Shown here in pieces: positions 61,474 through 64,000 of a DNA stretch of 64,000 bases. The notes under the pieces are model-generated. The model ran no database searches. It saw only the letters and a list, made by a program, of their open reading frames with translations, and was not told where the DNA came from. The DNA comes from Corynebacterium amycolatum (GTDB lineage: Bacteria; Actinomycetota; Actinomycetes; Mycobacteriales; Mycobacteriaceae), in the NCBI RefSeq assembly GCF_016889425.1, contig NZ_CP069513.1:1240001-1304000 (forward strand), in the 5' to 3' direction. The stretch's first letter is position 1, and every line of letters starts with the position of its first letter. Position numbers and translations under genes: made by a program.

Positions 61474-62031
61474 CTACGCCCCGAAGTCGCTTAGGGCATC
61501 GCCGGTGAGGCGGAAGGTCTCCCATTCGTCCATGGGGAAGGCACCGAGGGAGCGGTAGAAGTCGATGGAGGGCTGGTTCCATTTCAGGACGCACCATTCG
61601 ACCCGCGAGTATCCGCGTTCCACGGCAATCCGCGCGAGGTTTTGCAGCAGCGCCTTGCCCTTGCCGGTGCCGCGCGCCTCGGGACGGACGTAAAGGTCTT
61701 CGAGGTAGATGCCGTGGGTGCCTTCCCAGGTGGAGTAGTTCAGGAACCACAGTGCAATGCCGTCGAGGCGAGGGCCGCCACCAACACCGCCACTACTAAC
61801 AACACCGCCACTACTAACACCGGCGCCGTTATCGTCGCAATCGTCCAAATTTCCGGATGTGGAGTCGACGACGTGGCAGAAAATCGCGGGGTTGTCCCCG
61901 AAGAGCTGTTCGCGCAGGCGCTCGGGGGTCAGTCGGACGGCGTCGGGTTCTTTTTCGTAGGCTGCCAGGTCTTTGATGAGGTCGACGATCTCGTGGACGT
62001 CGTCAGGCGTGGCGGGGCGTGGAAGTGTCAT
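61474..62031 (-). CDS. GNAT-family N-acetyltransferase
   Basis: A 185-residue acetyltransferase resembling the diamine (spermidine-type) acetyltransferase branch. The acetyl-CoA motif A reads YLEDLYVRPEARGTGKGKALLQNLARIA, of which ARGTGKGKALL is the pyrophosphate loop; FYRSLGAFPMDEW is the C-terminal motif. N-terminal LPRPATPDDVHEIVDLIKDLAAYE is typical. Between residues ~60 and 90 is a Gly/Ser/Val insertion coded by an 18-bp tandem repeat. The substrate is unknown. Confidence 0.85.
   Translation of the reverse strand: MTLPRPATPDDVHEIVDLIKDLAAYEKEPDAVRLTPERLREQLFGDNPAIFCHVVDSTSGNLDDCDDNGAGVSSGGVVSSGGVGGGPRLDGIALWFLNYSTWEGTHGIYLEDLYVRPEARGTGKGKALLQNLARIAVERGYSRVEWCVLKWNQPSIDFYRSLGAFPMDEWETFRLTGDALSDFGA
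61783..61818. repeat. Two perfect 18-bp tandem repeats inside the GNAT gene
   Basis: AACACCGCCACTACTAAC occurs twice in direct succession. Being a multiple of three, it duplicates the hexapeptide VSSGGV on the minus strand in a loop that is not part of the GNAT core. Confidence 0.9.
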
Positions 62032-62111
62032 GTGTCCCTTGTTACTCGCGGCGGGTGATTTGGTGCAAAAGTGCGTCCGAGGCGGGGGAGATTGCGATAA
62101 CCTGCGAGGTT

Positions 62112-62870
62112 ATGAGCAACGTTACTCAAGACTTTTCCGACGGCATTCTAGCCATCACCATCGACCGCCCGGATGCATACAACTCCCTGGATAAGAATCT
62201 CCGGTTGGAGCTAAAAGCCGCTTTTGAGCGTGCGCAAGAGCCGGACGTGCGCGCTGTTATCCTGCTCGGCGGGCCGAAGGCGTTTTGCACGGGCCAGGAT
62301 TTGAAGGAGCACATCTCTGACCTGCAGTCGGGCGCTGGCATGGGCAAGGTTGTCGAGGAGTACAACCCGATGGTTGCGGAGCTGACCGCGATTAACGTTC
62401 CGGTTATTGCCGCTATCGAAGGTGCTGCGGCGGGTGCCGGTTGGTCGCTGGCGCTGCACTGTGATTTCCGTATCGCTGGCCCGAAGGCGTCGTTCAAAGC
62501 GGCGTTCCCGTCGATTGGCCTGGCCACGGACTGTGGCATGTCGGCGCTGCTGCCGCGCATGGTCAGCGACGCGAAGGCGCGTGAGCTGTTGTTCTTCGAT
62601 AAAAAGGTGCTTGCCGACGAGGCCCTGAGCCTCGGCCTGGTTACTGAAGTGGTAGACGATCCAGCGGCTCGGGCACGTGAGTTGGCAGCTCAGTTTGCCG
62701 CGGGCCCGACGGCCGCGCTGAAGGAGATTAAGGCTCTGCTGCGCCGGGACACTCTGGCCGCTGCGGCGGCGGAGGCGGATGCGCAGGCACGCCTGGCGGT
62801 CTCGGCCGACCATAAGGAAGCGGTGGCCGCTTTCTTGGAGAAGCGACCACCGCGTTTCGTAGGTGAGTAA
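62112..62870 (+). CDS. Enoyl-CoA hydratase/isomerase
   Basis: A 252-residue crotonase-fold enzyme of normal length. FCTGQDLKEH and AIEGAAAGAGWSLALHCDF form the oxyanion hole; the sequence is close to PaaG-type isomerases (ring-1,2-epoxyphenylacetyl-CoA isomerase), and LATDCGMSALLPRMV carries the catalytic Asp expected there. No other phenylacetate genes are nearby, so a general fatty-acid role is equally possible. ATG 62112 starts the conserved part; the longer frame from 62019 overlaps the GNAT start and looks non-coding. Confidence 0.88.
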   Translation: MSNVTQDFSDGILAITIDRPDAYNSLDKNLRLELKAAFERAQEPDVRAVILLGGPKAFCTGQDLKEHISDLQSGAGMGKVVEEYNPMVAELTAINVPVIAAIEGAAAGAGWSLALHCDFRIAGPKASFKAAFPSIGLATDCGMSALLPRMVSDAKARELLFFDKKVLADEALSLGLVTEVVDDPAARARELAAQFAAGPTAALKEIKALLRRDTLAAAAAEADAQARLAVSADHKEAVAAFLEKRPPRFVGE

Positions 62871-62912
62871 GTCAGATACCTGGAGTGGCTGGGGAGAGGT
62901 AGTAGTGAAGAA

Positions 62913-63080
62913 CTACTGCTCTTCCTGCGCTCCTAGTACTTCGCTGGTGAGTTCTGGGTGATCTCCCAGCTCACCGGAAACCTCGTCAGGGTGCTTGGAT
63001 AGGCTGACCAGCGCGACCGCCAGGCCGCCCCAGATGACGATGATGAACAGTGCCATCATGACAATTGCGATACCGGACAT
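62913..63080 (-). CDS. metS: MetS-like small subunit of sodium symporter
   Basis: A 55-residue protein with one membrane helix (residues 3-27, IAIVMMALFIIVIWGGLAVALV-like) and an acidic tail. It lies five nt after the NSS transporter stop. In C. glutamicum the small MetS is required with MetP for methionine and alanine uptake. The size, single helix and position match. ATG 63080 follows an AGGAGG-like sequence (63091-63096 on the plus strand reads CCTCCT). Confidence 0.88.
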   Translation of the reverse strand: MSGIAIVMMALFIIVIWGGLAVALVSLSKHPDEVSGELGDHPELTSEVLGAQEEQ

Positions 63081-63085
63081 TTGGC

Positions 63086-64000
63086 TTAAACCTCCTGATT
63101 TTCCGGAGTGTGCTTGCGTGGCAGGTGTGAGGTCCGCTTGAAATCTGGCGTCACGCCGAAGTCCGAGCCCGGAGGGCCGTCGAGACGGTGTTGGCCGCGC
63201 CAAGGCAGGATGGCCATAATCAGAGCGCCGATGAGAATCACGCCGATGACGCCCCAACCAAAGATGTCGATTTGGGTGTCGGAGTAGCCTTCGTAGTTTT
63301 CCTGGAAAAGTCCGATGAGCTCCTGGAACAGGATGACGGCGAGAATGACCGGCGTGATGTTTCCGACGAAGATCTGCCACATGGTGCCGACCTTGAACGA
63401 GGACACGGCGTTGAGGTGCATGGCGAATTCGTTGGTGCGGCGCAGGATCCAGTCGATTGCGATGATGGTCAGCAGCGCAACCAGGACGATACCGACGTTG
63501 TTGGTGAACTTATCGACGATGTCGAGGGTTACCAGACCTGAGGTGGTCGGGAAGGCCAGCAGCGAGATGACGGCCATGGAGCCACCGACGGTGAGAGTGG
63601 CCTGGACGCGGCCGAGGTTCAGCTTGTCCTTAACGGCGGAGACGACGACCTCAAGCAGCGACATCAGGGAGGTCACACCGGCGATTGCCAGGGAGAGGAA
63701 GAACAGCAGGCCGAAGACCGAACCGATGAAGTTTGGCATCTCAGAGATGACCGTCGGGAAGGCGATAAAGGCAAGGCCGATACCGGAGGTTGCGACCTCG
63801 TCGACAGCCTGGCCCGACTGCGTTGCCATGAAGCCCAGGGTGGCGAAGACACCGATACCGGCGAGAACTTCGAAGGAAGAGTTCGCGAACGCGGTGACCA
63901 GGCCGGAACCGGTGAGGTTGGTGCGTGGCTTCAGGTAGGAAGCGTAGGTCAGCATGATGCCGAACGCCACGGACAGGGAGAAGAAGATCTGGCCGTATGC
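63086..64000 (-). CDS. metP: MetP-like sodium-dependent transporter, 5' end outside the window
   Basis: The C-terminal 305 residues of a neurotransmitter:sodium symporter (NSS) family protein. The frame runs without interruption to base 64000, so the start lies beyond the window. Recognisable parts are AYGQIFFSLSVAFGIMLTYASYL, AFIAFPTVISEMP and SLMSLLEVVVSAVKDKL. It has about eight hydrophobic segments here and a hydrophilic tail. With metS it should import methionine, and perhaps alanine, with sodium. Confidence 0.9.
   Translation of the reverse strand, partial: AYGQIFFSLSVAFGIMLTYASYLKPRTNLTGSGLVTAFANSSFEVLAGIGVFATLGFMATQSGQAVDEVATSGIGLAFIAFPTVISEMPNFIGSVFGLLFFLSLAIAGVTSLMSLLEVVVSAVKDKLNLGRVQATLTVGGSMAVISLLAFPTTSGLVTLDIVDKFTNNVGIVLVALLTIIAIDWILRRTNEFAMHLNAVSSFKVGTMWQIFVGNITPVILAVILFQELIGLFQENYEGYSDTQIDIFGWGVIGVILIGALIMAILPWRGQHRLDGPPGSDFGVTPDFKRTSHLPRKHTPENQEV

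Overview
The window is chromosomal DNA from a Corynebacterium-like actinobacterium. The evidence is mycothiol metabolism (mca), a DtxR/IdeR-type iron box, an FMN riboswitch in front of a RibM-type transporter, LpqU-like and DUF501 proteins, many apparently leaderless promoters, and a gene order resembling the mycobacterial/corynebacterial core (pth-rplY-prs-glmU ... mfd-mazG-lpqU-eno-divIC-DUF501-ppx, then greA-DUF4307-mca ... uppS-coaA-glyA). The species cannot be fixed from sequence alone.

Layout. 1-13.8 kb: ftsE-ftsX cell-division ABC pair, PPK2 polyphosphate kinase, a 3-hydroxyisobutyryl-CoA hydrolase-like protein, a MinD/ParA-like ATPase with a YwiC-like membrane protein, the FMN riboswitch and ribM, a coiled-coil protein, a FUSC-type membrane protein, prfC, a HAD phosphatase and a long-form GAPDH (gapB type). 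13.9-15.3 kb: a heavily damaged IS110-family element. 15.36-34.65 kb: an accessory island, by eye clearly richer in G+C than its flanks, starting with a DtxR-like operator and holding eleven same-strand, mostly overlapping genes. 34.8-64 kb: core genes again, with tRNA-Gln, an unusual tRNA-Leu, an aromatic-amino-acid attenuator in front of aroF, an HNH/DUF222 gene in a region rich in a short ACATCCGGA repeat, and at the edge a MetS/MetP sodium symporter.

The island is the most interesting part. It encodes a YkoE-like ECF substrate-binding (S) subunit, a fused ECF ATPase-ATPase-transmembrane protein, a fatty-acyl-AMP-ligase-like starter enzyme, a 2112-residue NRPS (carrier-cyclization-adenylation-carrier-cyclization-carrier-thioesterase), a saccharopine-dehydrogenase-like reductase, a DrrABC-like ABC exporter, a SAM methyltransferase and two half-size ABC transporters of the YbtP/YbtQ or IrtA/IrtB type. 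The adenylation pocket reads as the cysteine code DLYNLSLIWK. One A domain must serve two downstream carriers, so the predicted product is an acyl-capped bis-thiazoline/thiazolidine metallophore, probably controlled by iron. No salicylate synthase, substrate-binding lipoprotein or FecCD-type permease lies in the window. Both the starter unit and the import route therefore look unlike standard pyochelin/yersiniabactin systems.

Regulatory signals that can be read directly include the riboswitch, the iron box, the aromatic leader peptide (Trp-Arg-Phe-Tyr-Phe) with its terminator, several strong terminators, and promoters whose -10 box sits 6-8 nt before the start codon.
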